Below are positions 24,885 through 32,433 of a stretch of 64,000 nucleotides of DNA, in pieces; the first letter of the stretch is position 1, and every line of letters starts with the position of its first letter. A program made the translations under genes and the position numbers. The stretch covers positions 62,001-126,000 of the forward strand of contig CAZDEB010000002.1 in NCBI GenBank assembly GCA_964504305.1. The letters run 5' to 3'. The DNA is from UBA11606 sp964504305. Its GTDB lineage: Bacteria; Actinomycetota; Acidimicrobiia; Acidimicrobiales; Aldehydirespiratoraceae. The notes under the pieces were generated by a model. It saw only the letters and a list, made by a program, of their open reading frames with translations. It had not been told where the DNA came from and ran no database searches.

Positions 24885-27212
24885 ATGACCACGGCCCAAT
24901 TGCGGCAACGGGGCGCGGCGGCCGGAGGGCGGTTCGGCGCTACCGTGCACGGTGTGCGTGCGATAGTCGGACTGGCGCGGCTTGCCGCGATTTTGATCGG
25001 GGGAGGACTGGCTTTCGCCTTCACTTTCGCCGCTTTGGCCCCGCGGTTCTCCGAGATCATCGCCGCCAACTCGTCGGCCAGCGTCGAGATAGACCTCGAC
25101 GAACTGGCATTGCGTTCGATTGTTTACGACACCAACGGTGCCGAATTCGACGTGCTCTACGACGTGCAAAACCGTGAGCTGGTCAAACTCGACAATATCA
25201 ACCACACGATGATCGACGCGTTGCTCGCCGTTGAGGACGAAGGCTTTTACAAGCACAACGGCGTCGACGCCAAGGCCATCGGACGAGCGTTCGTCGAAAA
25301 CGTCAACGCCGGCGGTGTGCAGCAAGGCGGATCGACGATCACCCAACAGCTGATCAAGAACGCGGTGATTGGCGACAAGAAAGATCTCGATCGGAAAATC
25401 CCCGAGGCGGCCATGGCGATACGTCTCGAACGTCAGATGACAAAAGAAGAGATACTCGAGGCCTACCTGAACACGGTCTACTTCGGGTCTGGCGCCTACG
25501 GGATCCGGGCCGCGTCAGAGGTGTATTTTGACACCGAAGCGCGGTTCTTGAGTTGGCCCCAAGCCGCGATGCTGGCCGGGCTGATCTCTAACCCGACCCG
25601 CTTCGACCCAACCCGTCACCCCGACGCGGCCAAGGACCGACGAGCAGTTGCTCTTCACCGTCTCGTGGCCACGGGACATCTGGACGAAACCGAGTTCGAG
25701 CAGTTCGTCGATTTGCCGCTGCCAACCATCCGCACGCAGGCCGCCGAATGGGTGCCCACCAACTACTTCATCGAAGAGGTGCGCCGTCAGCTACTCGATG
25801 ACCCTCGGCTCGGGTCGACATATGCCGAACGTTCCGAACAACTATTTGGCGGGGGTCTGCGAATCTTCACGACCTACGACCCCGGGGCCCAAGCTGCCGC
25901 CGAGGCCGCTATCGCTCAATACTTGCCCGACGACGAACGAGCTTTCACCGCGGCGCTGGCATCGGTCGAACCGGGCACCGGCAAGGTTCGGGCGCTGGTT
26001 GGCGGACCAGGTTTCGACACGTTCGAGTTCAATATCGCCACTCAAAAGGGCCGGCCAACCGGCTCGTCGTTCAAGCCTTTCGTGCTGGCCGCGGCAATGG
26101 AGAAGGGTTTTGTTCCGGCCGATCAACTCAACGGGATCGGCACCTGCGAGTTCAACAATCCTGGTGGTTTTCCCAATCCGTACCGGGCCAACAATTTCGG
26201 CGGACCCAACACCGGCGTAGTCGCTTCGATCAGGTCCCAAACGTTGGCCTCGTCGAACTGCGCCTATGTGCGGCTGGGGACAATCGTGGGATTATCCAAC
26301 GTGGCCGACACGGCGCGCAGCCTCGGAATCACCACCGATTTGTCTGATCTCCCAATCTCGATGCCGCTCGGTCCCAAAGACATCACGCCCATCGATATGG
26401 CCACGGCCTACGCCACGTTTGCCAACGACGGTCAACAGGTCGATCCGATATTCATCGATCGTGTCGAAGACCGCGACGGAAATGTGTTGTTCTCCAACTC
26501 TCCGAGCCCGCAGCGAGCGATATCGGTCCAGAGCGCTCGACTTGTCACCAACGTGTTGGCGGCAAATGTTCGTGGTGGCACTGGTACTCGTGCTCGGCTC
26601 CCGGACCAGCCCGCGGCCGGCAAGACCGGCACCGCACAGAACTTTGCCGATGCGTGGTTCGTGGGGTTCACCCCGTATCTCGCCACCGCGGTGTGGATGG
26701 GCAACCCCGACGAGCAGATTCCGATGCGTCGTGTCGATCGCGGCAAGATGGGGATTGGCAGTGTGACGGGTGGATCGTTGCCGGCCCTGATTTGGGGGGC
26801 GTTCAACACTTCGTATCACGAGGGTCGCCCGGTGCTCGATTTCACCAAGCCGGAGGGGACACGGGGCGGTATCCGGATTCGTACCGACCAGGAAGAGGAC
26901 GATTACAACGAAGTGGTCGAGAGCCTTTGCGGCGACGAGTTGGCCGAGGTCGACACTGACGAGGACGGTATTGGAGACTATTGCAACCCTGACAGCACCG
27001 AGTTCGAGTTCGACAAAGGCATTGCCGATTGTCCGCTGCTGTACACCCCGATTGATGCCGACGGAAACGGCAAGACCGACGGTTGCGAGCCGCCCACCAC
27101 CACCACTACAACCACGACCACCACAACAACACTGGCCACAACAACGACAACGGGCTCAAATTCGACTACAACGACGAGCATCCCTCCGCCTACTACGTCG
27201 ACTGGGCCTTGA
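24885..27212 (+). CDS. Class A penicillin-binding protein (transglycosylase/transpeptidase)
   Basis: 775 residues from ATG 24885 with AGGGAG 8 bp upstream. One membrane helix (~25-50) is followed by a GT51 domain with AVEDEGFYKHNGVD (catalytic Glu), GGSTITQQLIKN and RQMTKEEILEAYLN, then a transpeptidase with TGSSFKPF (SxxK, ~430), SSN (~495) and AGKTGTAQN (~610). It polymerises and cross-links peptidoglycan outside the membrane. The C-terminus is unusual: DTDEDGIGDYCNPDS and DADGNGKTDGCE look like calcium-binding type-3 thrombospondin-like loops, then a Thr-rich tail. No PASTA domain is present. The stop overlaps the next gene by one base. Confidence 0.95.
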   Translation: MTTAQLRQRGAAAGGRFGATVHGVRAIVGLARLAAILIGGGLAFAFTFAALAPRFSEIIAANSSASVEIDLDELALRSIVYDTNGAEFDVLYDVQNRELVKLDNINHTMIDALLAVEDEGFYKHNGVDAKAIGRAFVENVNAGGVQQGGSTITQQLIKNAVIGDKKDLDRKIPEAAMAIRLERQMTKEEILEAYLNTVYFGSGAYGIRAASEVYFDTEARFLSWPQAAMLAGLISNPTRFDPTRHPDAAKDRRAVALHRLVATGHLDETEFEQFVDLPLPTIRTQAAEWVPTNYFIEEVRRQLLDDPRLGSTYAERSEQLFGGGLRIFTTYDPGAQAAAEAAIAQYLPDDERAFTAALASVEPGTGKVRALVGGPGFDTFEFNIATQKGRPTGSSFKPFVLAAAMEKGFVPADQLNGIGTCEFNNPGGFPNPYRANNFGGPNTGVVASIRSQTLASSNCAYVRLGTIVGLSNVADTARSLGITTDLSDLPISMPLGPKDITPIDMATAYATFANDGQQVDPIFIDRVEDRDGNVLFSNSPSPQRAISVQSARLVTNVLAANVRGGTGTRARLPDQPAAGKTGTAQNFADAWFVGFTPYLATAVWMGNPDEQIPMRRVDRGKMGIGSVTGGSLPALIWGAFNTSYHEGRPVLDFTKPEGTRGGIRIRTDQEEDDYNEVVESLCGDELAEVDTDEDGIGDYCNPDSTEFEFDKGIADCPLLYTPIDADGNGKTDGCEPPTTTTTTTTTTTTLATTTTTGSNSTTTTSIPPPTTSTGP

Positions 27213-27922
27213 TGTCTGTTGAATCTTTGTTGGAAGTTCAGAGCCACGATGTCGAGGTCCGACGGCTGACCCACCGGCGGGCCACGCTCGACCAACGCCA
27301 ACTTCTCGAAGCGGCCAACGCCGAGCAAGCCGCACAACAGGTAGCGATCGATGCCCTCGGTGGGGCCCGAGTCGAGGTCGCTACCCGTCAACGCCGCCTC
27401 GAAGACGAAGCATCTATTGTTTCGGGCCGCGCCGAACGTGACGAAGCCAAGTTGTACGGCGGAGAGGTCAGCGGTATCAAGGATCTCGAAGCGCTGCAGC
27501 ACGAAATTGCCGGTCTACGCGAACAACAGAGCCGGATCGAAGACCAGGTCCTCGAGGCCATGGAGGAGGCCGAATCTCTCGGTACCCAAATGGCGGCTTT
27601 GGAGGACGAACGATCGGCTGTCGACCAACGCATCACCGCGCTGGTCGCCGAGATCGCTGTTGCCGAGCAAGACATCGACGCTGAACTCGAGCGAGTGACC
27701 GCGGCACGCGCCGAGGCCGCGGCAAATGTCGACCCCGAGTTGCTCAGCAACTACGAACAGTTGCGAGGCGGGTTCGGTACGGCCACCGCGGTGCGCTTCG
27801 ATACCAACGGCTGCGTCGGCTGTCCATCGATGATGCCGGCGATGGAGATCGACCGAATCAAACACCTTGACGGCACCGATCCAATCAACTGTCAGGAGTG
27901 CGGACGCATCGTCGTGCGCTAG
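27212..27922 (+). CDS. Coiled-coil protein with C4 zinc ribbon (COG1579 type)
   Basis: 236 residues from ATG 27212, overlapping the PBP stop (TGATG). Residues ~10-175 form a long alpha-helical hairpin of heptad type rich in Glu, Ala and Arg. The C-terminus has four Cys in two CxxC knuckles, GCVGC near residue 197 and CQECG near the end, as in COG1579 proteins with a CT398-like hairpin. Function in this family is not established; roles in nucleic-acid or membrane processes have been proposed. The frame opens earlier at 27083 but that reads through the Thr-repeat of the PBP as a His-rich artefact. Confidence 0.87.
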   Translation: MSVESLLEVQSHDVEVRRLTHRRATLDQRQLLEAANAEQAAQQVAIDALGGARVEVATRQRRLEDEASIVSGRAERDEAKLYGGEVSGIKDLEALQHEIAGLREQQSRIEDQVLEAMEEAESLGTQMAALEDERSAVDQRITALVAEIAVAEQDIDAELERVTAARAEAAANVDPELLSNYEQLRGGFGTATAVRFDTNGCVGCPSMMPAMEIDRIKHLDGTDPINCQECGRIVVR

Positions 27923-27924
27923 TC

Positions 27925-28413
27925 ATGTTCTTTTGGTTCCTGGCTGCGTCGGTGTTGGTGGTGCTGTTCGTCTTCGACTCGCCGACGATCGATTACCGGT
28001 GGGTCGCGTTGGGTGGGGTTCTGCCGCTTGTCGAGACTCTCAGCGGCCGGCCGCTGATCCTTCATACGCTGCTCGGTTCGGTCGCGTTGATGACGCTGGT
28101 CATGGCCGCAACGGTCGGTCAACGGCTCCGTAGGCGGCGCTGGTTGGGCGTACCGATCGGCACCTTTGTGTTTTTGGTTGTGTCCGGAGCGTGGACCCGA
28201 ACCGAGTTGTTCTGGTGGCCGGTAGCTGGCCTCGACGGTATTGCCAGCCGCCCGATCCCCGAATTCGATCGACCCATCGGCGCGCTGATTGTGCTCGAAG
28301 TTGTGGGGATCGGCTCGCTCGTGTGGCTCGGGTTTCGTCTCGGGTTCGAGGATCCCGAAGCTCGTCGCGAGCTACTCACTACCGGCCGTGTGCCAAAGGA
28401 TCGGCTTCGCTGA
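27925..28413 (+). CDS. Small integral membrane protein
   Basis: 162 residues from ATG 27925, two bases after the preceding stop. Four hydrophobic segments are visible: FFWFLAASVLVVLFVF, LHTLLGSVALMTLVMAAT, LGVPIGTFVFLVVSGAW and ALIVLEVVGIGSLVWLG. No family is recognised. Its stop overlaps the next ATG by one base (TGATG), so it is coupled to the phosphatase. Position in a run of four overlapping genes behind the PBP suggests coexpression, though not necessarily shared function. Confidence 0.75.
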   Translation: MFFWFLAASVLVVLFVFDSPTIDYRWVALGGVLPLVETLSGRPLILHTLLGSVALMTLVMAATVGQRLRRRRWLGVPIGTFVFLVVSGAWTRTELFWWPVAGLDGIASRPIPEFDRPIGALIVLEVVGIGSLVWLGFRLGFEDPEARRELLTTGRVPKDRLR

Positions 28414-28997
28414 TGTTGATTGTTGTGCGCCACGGTCGAACCGCAGCCAACGCCGCCGGCGAGTTGCTGGGCCGACGCGATCCTCGCCTGGACGACATCG
28501 GCCGGGATCAGGCCGCGGCGATTGCTACCGCAGTTCCAAATGGTGCCCGCCTCATCTCGAGTCCTCTGCGTCGTTGTACCGAGACCGCCGCCGCGATCTC
28601 CGCGGAGGTAGAGATCGACGAACGCTTGATAGAGCTCGACTACGGCGATCTGGAGGGCACGCCGGTGAGTGATGTCTCGGCCTCGACTTGGTCGGCCTGG
28701 CGTGCCGACGACGACTGGCGGCCAGACAACGGCGAGAGTCACAACGATCTCGCTCAACGGGTTTGGTCGCTGCTCGATGATTTGGCTTCGCAAGCCGCCG
28801 AACACGACATCGTTCTCGTAAGCCACGTTTCGCCCATCAAAGCCGCGGCGGCGTGGGCATTGGGGGCGCCGATCGGGATCTCATGGCATTGTTTTGTCGA
28901 ACAGGCCTCGATCCTTCGGATTGGCACCGGCCGGCATGGAGCGTCGTTGCGGTCATTCAACGAGACAAGCCATCTCAAACGCCAAAACCGAAACTGA
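28413..28997 (+). CDS. Histidine phosphatase (phosphoglycerate-mutase-like) family protein
   Basis: 194 residues from ATG 28413. The catalytic RHG motif is at the N-terminus (LIVVRHGRT), with the second Arg in SSPLRRCTETA near residue 52, the acid LIELDYGDLEG near residue 75 and the second His in VLVSHVSPIKA near residue 135. Such enzymes remove phosphate from sugars, cobalamin precursors or other small molecules; the substrate is not readable here. It ends the operon. A 6-bp GC hairpin follows the stop directly. Confidence 0.9.
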   Translation: MLIVVRHGRTAANAAGELLGRRDPRLDDIGRDQAAAIATAVPNGARLISSPLRRCTETAAAISAEVEIDERLIELDYGDLEGTPVSDVSASTWSAWRADDDWRPDNGESHNDLAQRVWSLLDDLASQAAEHDIVLVSHVSPIKAAAAWALGAPIGISWHCFVEQASILRIGTGRHGASLRSFNETSHLKRQNRN

Positions 28998-29013
28998 CCG
29001 CCCAATCGGGCGG
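28998..29013 (+). terminator. GC-rich hairpin after the phosphatase gene
   Basis: Perfect CCGCCC/GGGCGG stem with a four-base AATC loop directly after the TGA at 28995-28997. No T-run follows at once (a run of six T occurs near 29040), so it is a possible rather than classic intrinsic terminator for the PBP operon. Confidence 0.5.
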
Positions 29014-29506
29014 CCAGGTTCGTGGTGGGGTGGGATGTATTTTTTATGTTGTGGGGTCAGGCCATGTTGGCCTGGACGAGCCGGGCGGTTGTCGCTCCGG
29101 TCGTATCGGTAGTCACCTGGAGCCGCTGATCCCTTAGGACGGCGGCCATGGTCGCCTGACGGTGAGTTCGGGTGACAAGATCGTTGGGTTGAAGAAGTGC
29201 TGCTGGTGAGATTCTGTGTTGATTCAAGTTGTACACCGGAGCACCCCCTTCAGACGTGTGGCTCATTTTCTCTCCCTCTGACGACGTGATGTCGCCTCGC
29301 AGGAAGGTCTACGACTCCTCTGGGGCAGTGCTGGAGCGCGCGACCCCTTTCGGCCCACCGTTTCAGGGATCTCGACCCTGGTCGTCCCCCGATGGTCCTG
29401 GCCTGATTGGGTCAACCGGCCCGGGGCGACGTCACCGAGTGTGGTTACGTCGCCGCCATGAGATCACACGTACTACGTTGCTTTCAGGTGGAAAGGCGGA
29501 CATAAC
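29014..29506. other. Gene-poor region ahead of the XRE regulator
   Basis: About 490 bp without a supported gene and with locally lower GC than its surroundings. A 69-codon frame on the minus strand (29057-29266) is open but resembles nothing I know. The right end holds a 30-bp palindrome (29425-29454) and an A/G-rich ribosome site (GGAAAGG, 29490-29496). The region could be a decayed insertion, as suggested by its different base texture, but no transposase motif or terminal repeat pair is visible. Confidence 0.5.
29425..29454. promoter_or_regulatory. Hyphenated palindrome upstream of the XRE regulator
   Basis: GGCGACGTCACC (29425-29436) and GGTTACGTCGCC (29443-29454) are inverted with 11 of 12 positions matching and a 6-bp spacer. 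It ends 52 bp before the regulator ATG, a usual place for an operator bound by a dimeric repressor; an RNA hairpin is the alternative. Confidence 0.55.
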
Positions 29507-29782
29507 ATGGGAAAACGAGCACACGACGATTGCATCACCAACGCGGAGTACGGCGATTTGATGCTTCGCACCCAGGACCGGATTCGAGAGGTCCTTACCG
29601 AAAGGCGAGCCGAGCGGGGTGTGTCACAGCGGCGGCTGGCCGAGGTGATAGGGGTAAATCGTGAAGCAATGCGTGATCGGCTGTTGGGTCGCACCCAAAC
29701 CAAGGCCGAAGAAGTTGCCGCTCTCGCGGCGTTTCTCGAGATCGACATCCGAGAGTTTTTCCCGCTTACCGAAGCGACTTGA
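29507..29782 (+). CDS. XRE-family helix-turn-helix regulator
   Basis: 91 residues with one Cro/C1-type HTH spanning residues ~24-85: ERGVSQRRLAEVIGVNREAM provides the first helices and recognition helix, AEEVAALAAFLEID the closing helices. No effector domain is attached. The ATG at 29507 is preceded by GGAAAGG at 29490-29496. The 30-bp palindrome upstream is a reasonable candidate for its own operator (inference). The ArfB-like gene follows 18 bp downstream and may be cotranscribed. Confidence 0.8.
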   Translation: MGKRAHDDCITNAEYGDLMLRTQDRIREVLTERRAERGVSQRRLAEVIGVNREAMRDRLLGRTQTKAEEVAALAAFLEIDIREFFPLTEAT

Positions 29783-29800
29783 CTCGTGATCGGGGGCTGG

Positions 29801-30181
29801 ATGGTCCCCGAGAACGAGATCGAACTCAAATTCATGGCTTCGGGTGGTCCCGGGGGCCAACACGCCAATCGGTCAAACACCAAAGTCGAGGCGGTGTTTC
29901 GGATCGCCGAGTCGCCGACGATGCCCGAGCCGCTACGACGACGAGTGCAGGAGCGACTCGGCGATGTCGTGCGGGTTACGTGTGACGACGAACGTTCGCA
30001 GCTGCGTAACCGCGAGATAGCCATCGAACGTCTGCGGGGCCGGGTCCGAAACGCCGGTCACGTCGAGCGAGCGCGGCGGGCCACAAAGCCGACTCGTGGT
30101 AGTCAGCGGCGCCGGGTCGAGGCCAAACGGCGGCGCAGCGATGTGAAAAAGGGTAGACAGCGGCCCAACCGCGACGACTGA
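29801..30181 (+). CDS. ArfB/YaeJ-like peptidyl-tRNA hydrolase (GGQ release factor)
   Basis: 126 residues from ATG 29801 (GGGGG about 6 bp upstream); GTG 29786 is in frame but less well placed. The catalytic GGQ is in SGGPGGQHANRSNTKVE near residue 15, and the C-terminus is a basic Arg/Lys-rich tail (RRRVEAKRRRSDVKKGRQR). In ArfB/ICT1 the GGQ hydrolyses peptidyl-tRNA on stalled ribosomes while the tail enters the empty mRNA channel. Domain 1 and stop-codon recognition elements of true release factors are missing, as expected for ArfB. Rescue function is therefore likely. Confidence 0.9.
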   Translation: MVPENEIELKFMASGGPGGQHANRSNTKVEAVFRIAESPTMPEPLRRRVQERLGDVVRVTCDDERSQLRNREIAIERLRGRVRNAGHVERARRATKPTRGSQRRRVEAKRRRSDVKKGRQRPNRDD

Positions 30182-30190
30182 GCAAACGGG

Positions 30191-30502
30191 TCAGGTGAGC
30201 GCGGGTCCCCTGCGGTCCGGAAGCGGACGTCGGTGACGATCGATCAAACCGACAGCCTGTAGCGCGTCGCAGCCACGACGCACCGTCTCGTGGCCCATTC
30301 GCCCAAACGCCCCGATGTCTCGGGAGCTGAGGGGCAACTCTCGGTCGAGCATGGCCAGCGCAATGGCGACCGCACCAGTGCGTCGCGGTACCGACTGGTG
30401 CACATACTCGAGTTCGTGCACGTGCTCGATCCATCGCAGCACATCGGGTGCGATCGGTTGCCTTGCTGCTGTCGTGTCCCCATCGCGCATGGTCGCTCCC
30501 AT
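30191..30502 (-). CDS. Small winged-helix-like protein
   Basis: 103 residues from ATG 30502 (ATG 30490 is another candidate). The segment LPLSSRDIGAFGRMGHETVR followed by RGCDALQAVGLIDRHRRP has the helix-turn-helix then wing pattern seen in replication-initiator or GntR-like winged helices, with ALGLI-type transition to the wing. No ligand domain is present. It converges on the ArfB-like gene with 9 bp between stops and lies just downstream of rnpB on the same strand. Assignment to a named family is not possible by eye. Confidence 0.6.
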   Translation of the reverse strand: MGATMRDGDTTAARQPIAPDVLRWIEHVHELEYVHQSVPRRTGAVAIALAMLDRELPLSSRDIGAFGRMGHETVRRGCDALQAVGLIDRHRRPLPDRRGPALT

Positions 30503-30624
30503 CAACCCGCACCGACAACTATGACAGGCTTGGCTTGCGGTGTCTCACGCGACGCCCAGTCTTGGTCGATCTCATGTCGCAGTGCGGCTACGCAAGTGGC
30601 GATCGTCGTGGTCTAGGTGGTGGC

Positions 30625-30961
<337 letters not shown>

Positions 30962-30980
<19 letters not shown>

Positions 30981-31378
30981 CCACCGGTGTCTAGTGTGCC
31001 GCGTCGAACACCGAACCCGGCACCGACGGCGCCGATAGAAGCGGCGAGTAGCGAGTTGAACGCAAGAGCGATGAGCGAAACGTCGTCGCCGCGAGCGAGG
31101 CGGATCACGATCCCGATGATTTGCACCACCGCGAAGGCCATGAACGCCGCGGCGGCGCCGTTGGCAAACGGCGATTCCCGGGCTGCCTTGCCAGCCACTG
31201 CTCCGCCGGCGAGGTACGCGGCAACGATGGCCAGCAACGCCACATAGACCCAGTTGCTTTGATCGGTGCCCGACTCGTTGTCGGCCAGTAGCGCAGAAAT
31301 AACTGCCGCCGGGGTCGCGACAAGCAGACACAGCAGGGCGCCGCGTCGCACCGCGGGAAGATCGAGGGCACTAATCAC
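30962..31378 (-). CDS. Small membrane protein of unknown function
   Basis: 138 residues from GTG 31378; the frame is open further upstream into trpD but that would read antisense to a conserved gene. Four hydrophobic segments: GALLCLLVATPAAVISALLA, VALLAIVAAYLAGGAVAG, AAFMAFAVVQIIGIVIRLA and LNSLLAASIGAVGAGFG. The pattern resembles TIGR04086-like small membrane proteins but I am not certain. The stop (30962-30964) lies inside the 5' strand of RNase P RNA helix P1 on the same strand, so the two genes overlap by roughly 15 bp. It is divergent from trpD with 21 bp between starts. Confidence 0.7.
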
Positions 31379-31399
31379 AGATCGCCTAGAGTACCGCCG

Positions 31400-32425
31400 A
31401 TGAACACGATCGCTGAACTCGGTGGCTGGCCCGCCGTCCTTGGGACATTGAGCCGCCACGAATCGCTGACTTCCGAACAGTGCTCGGCGGTGCTGGGCGA
31501 AATCTTGGATGGAGCAGCAACCGATGCTCAGATCGCGGCGTTTATTGTTGGGCTCCGGATCAAAGGCGAAACCGTCGAAGAGTTGGTTGGTCTACAAAAC
31601 GCCATGATCGCGGTGGCTAGCCCGCTCTCGTTGCCCGACACCACAATCGACATTGTCGGCGTCGGCGGCGCACCGACCCGTCGCACCAACGCTCTCAACG
31701 TGTCGACGATGGCGGCGTTCGTGGCCGCGGGCGCCGGGGCATCGGTTTGCAAGCATGGCAACCGAAAAGCGTCGTCAACGTCGGGGAGCTTCGATTTCCT
31801 CGAAGCGTTGGGGGTGAACATCGACATCACGGCCGCCGAACTCGAATCCCAAGTCGCCCAACATGGGGTGGGGTTCGCTTTTGCCCGCACCTACCACCCA
31901 GCGATGCGCCATGTTGGTCCGGTGCGAGCTCAGCTCGGTATCCCCACCGTGTTCAACATTCTTGGGCCGTTGTCGCACCCTGGACGACTCACCCGACAGG
32001 TCATTGGTGCATCCGACTGGACATTGGCTCACCGGATGGCCGAAACCCTGAGAGCGACCGGTTCGGTTCGTTCGTTGATCGTGCATGGCGAAGGCGGTCT
32101 CGACGAACTCACGCCTGGCCCGTCCAAGCTCGTGCTGCTCGACAACGGCACCATCACCGATTTCGAGATCGACGCCACCGATTTTGGTATGGCCCGCACC
32201 AGCGTTGCCGATCTCGGCGGTGGTGATGCCGCCGCCAACGTGGCGATCGCTCGCCAAGTATTTGCTGGCGAGCCGGGCCCCGCCCGCGACATTGTGGTGC
32301 TCAACGCCGCGGCCGGGCTCGTGGCCGCCGGGCTGTGTGACGAGCTGGGTGACGGCGTTGGTTTGGCCGCAGCGGCGATTGACGATGGTCGAGCGCAACA
32401 AAAAGTCGATGCCCTAGTGTCCTGA
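31400..32425 (+). CDS. trpD: Anthranilate phosphoribosyltransferase
   Basis: 341 residues with the all-alpha N-terminal domain (LTSEQCSAVLGEILDG) and the phosphoribosyltransferase domain. The KHGNRKASSTSGSFDFLEAL motif near residue 115 and LDELTP near residue 230 (metal-binding Asp-Glu) are conserved. The first PRPP-binding motif, normally GTGGD, reads GVGGAPTRRTNALN near residue 90, a notable change. The enzyme joins PRPP and anthranilate in tryptophan synthesis. No other trp gene is adjacent, so a TrpD paralog with another acceptor is possible. It converges on the exonuclease gene with one base between stops. Confidence 0.82.
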   Translation: MNTIAELGGWPAVLGTLSRHESLTSEQCSAVLGEILDGAATDAQIAAFIVGLRIKGETVEELVGLQNAMIAVASPLSLPDTTIDIVGVGGAPTRRTNALNVSTMAAFVAAGAGASVCKHGNRKASSTSGSFDFLEALGVNIDITAAELESQVAQHGVGFAFARTYHPAMRHVGPVRAQLGIPTVFNILGPLSHPGRLTRQVIGASDWTLAHRMAETLRATGSVRSLIVHGEGGLDELTPGPSKLVLLDNGTITDFEIDATDFGMARTSVADLGGGDAAANVAIARQVFAGEPGPARDIVVLNAAAGLVAAGLCDELGDGVGLAAAAIDDGRAQQKVDALVS

Positions 32426-32433
32426 CTCAGGAC
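32419..32433. terminator. Palindrome covering two convergent stop codons
   Basis: GTCCTGA-C-TCAGGAC is a perfect 7-bp inverted repeat. Its centre TGACTCA holds the trpD stop (TGA, plus strand) and the exonuclease stop (TGA on the minus strand). It may work as a bidirectional terminator, but the arms leave almost no loop and no T-run is seen. Confidence 0.35.

Noticed and set aside
27083..27211. His/Asn-rich N-terminal extension of the zinc-ribbon gene
   Set aside because: It is the Thr-repeat tail of the PBP read in another frame; the ATG at 27212 fits the family start.
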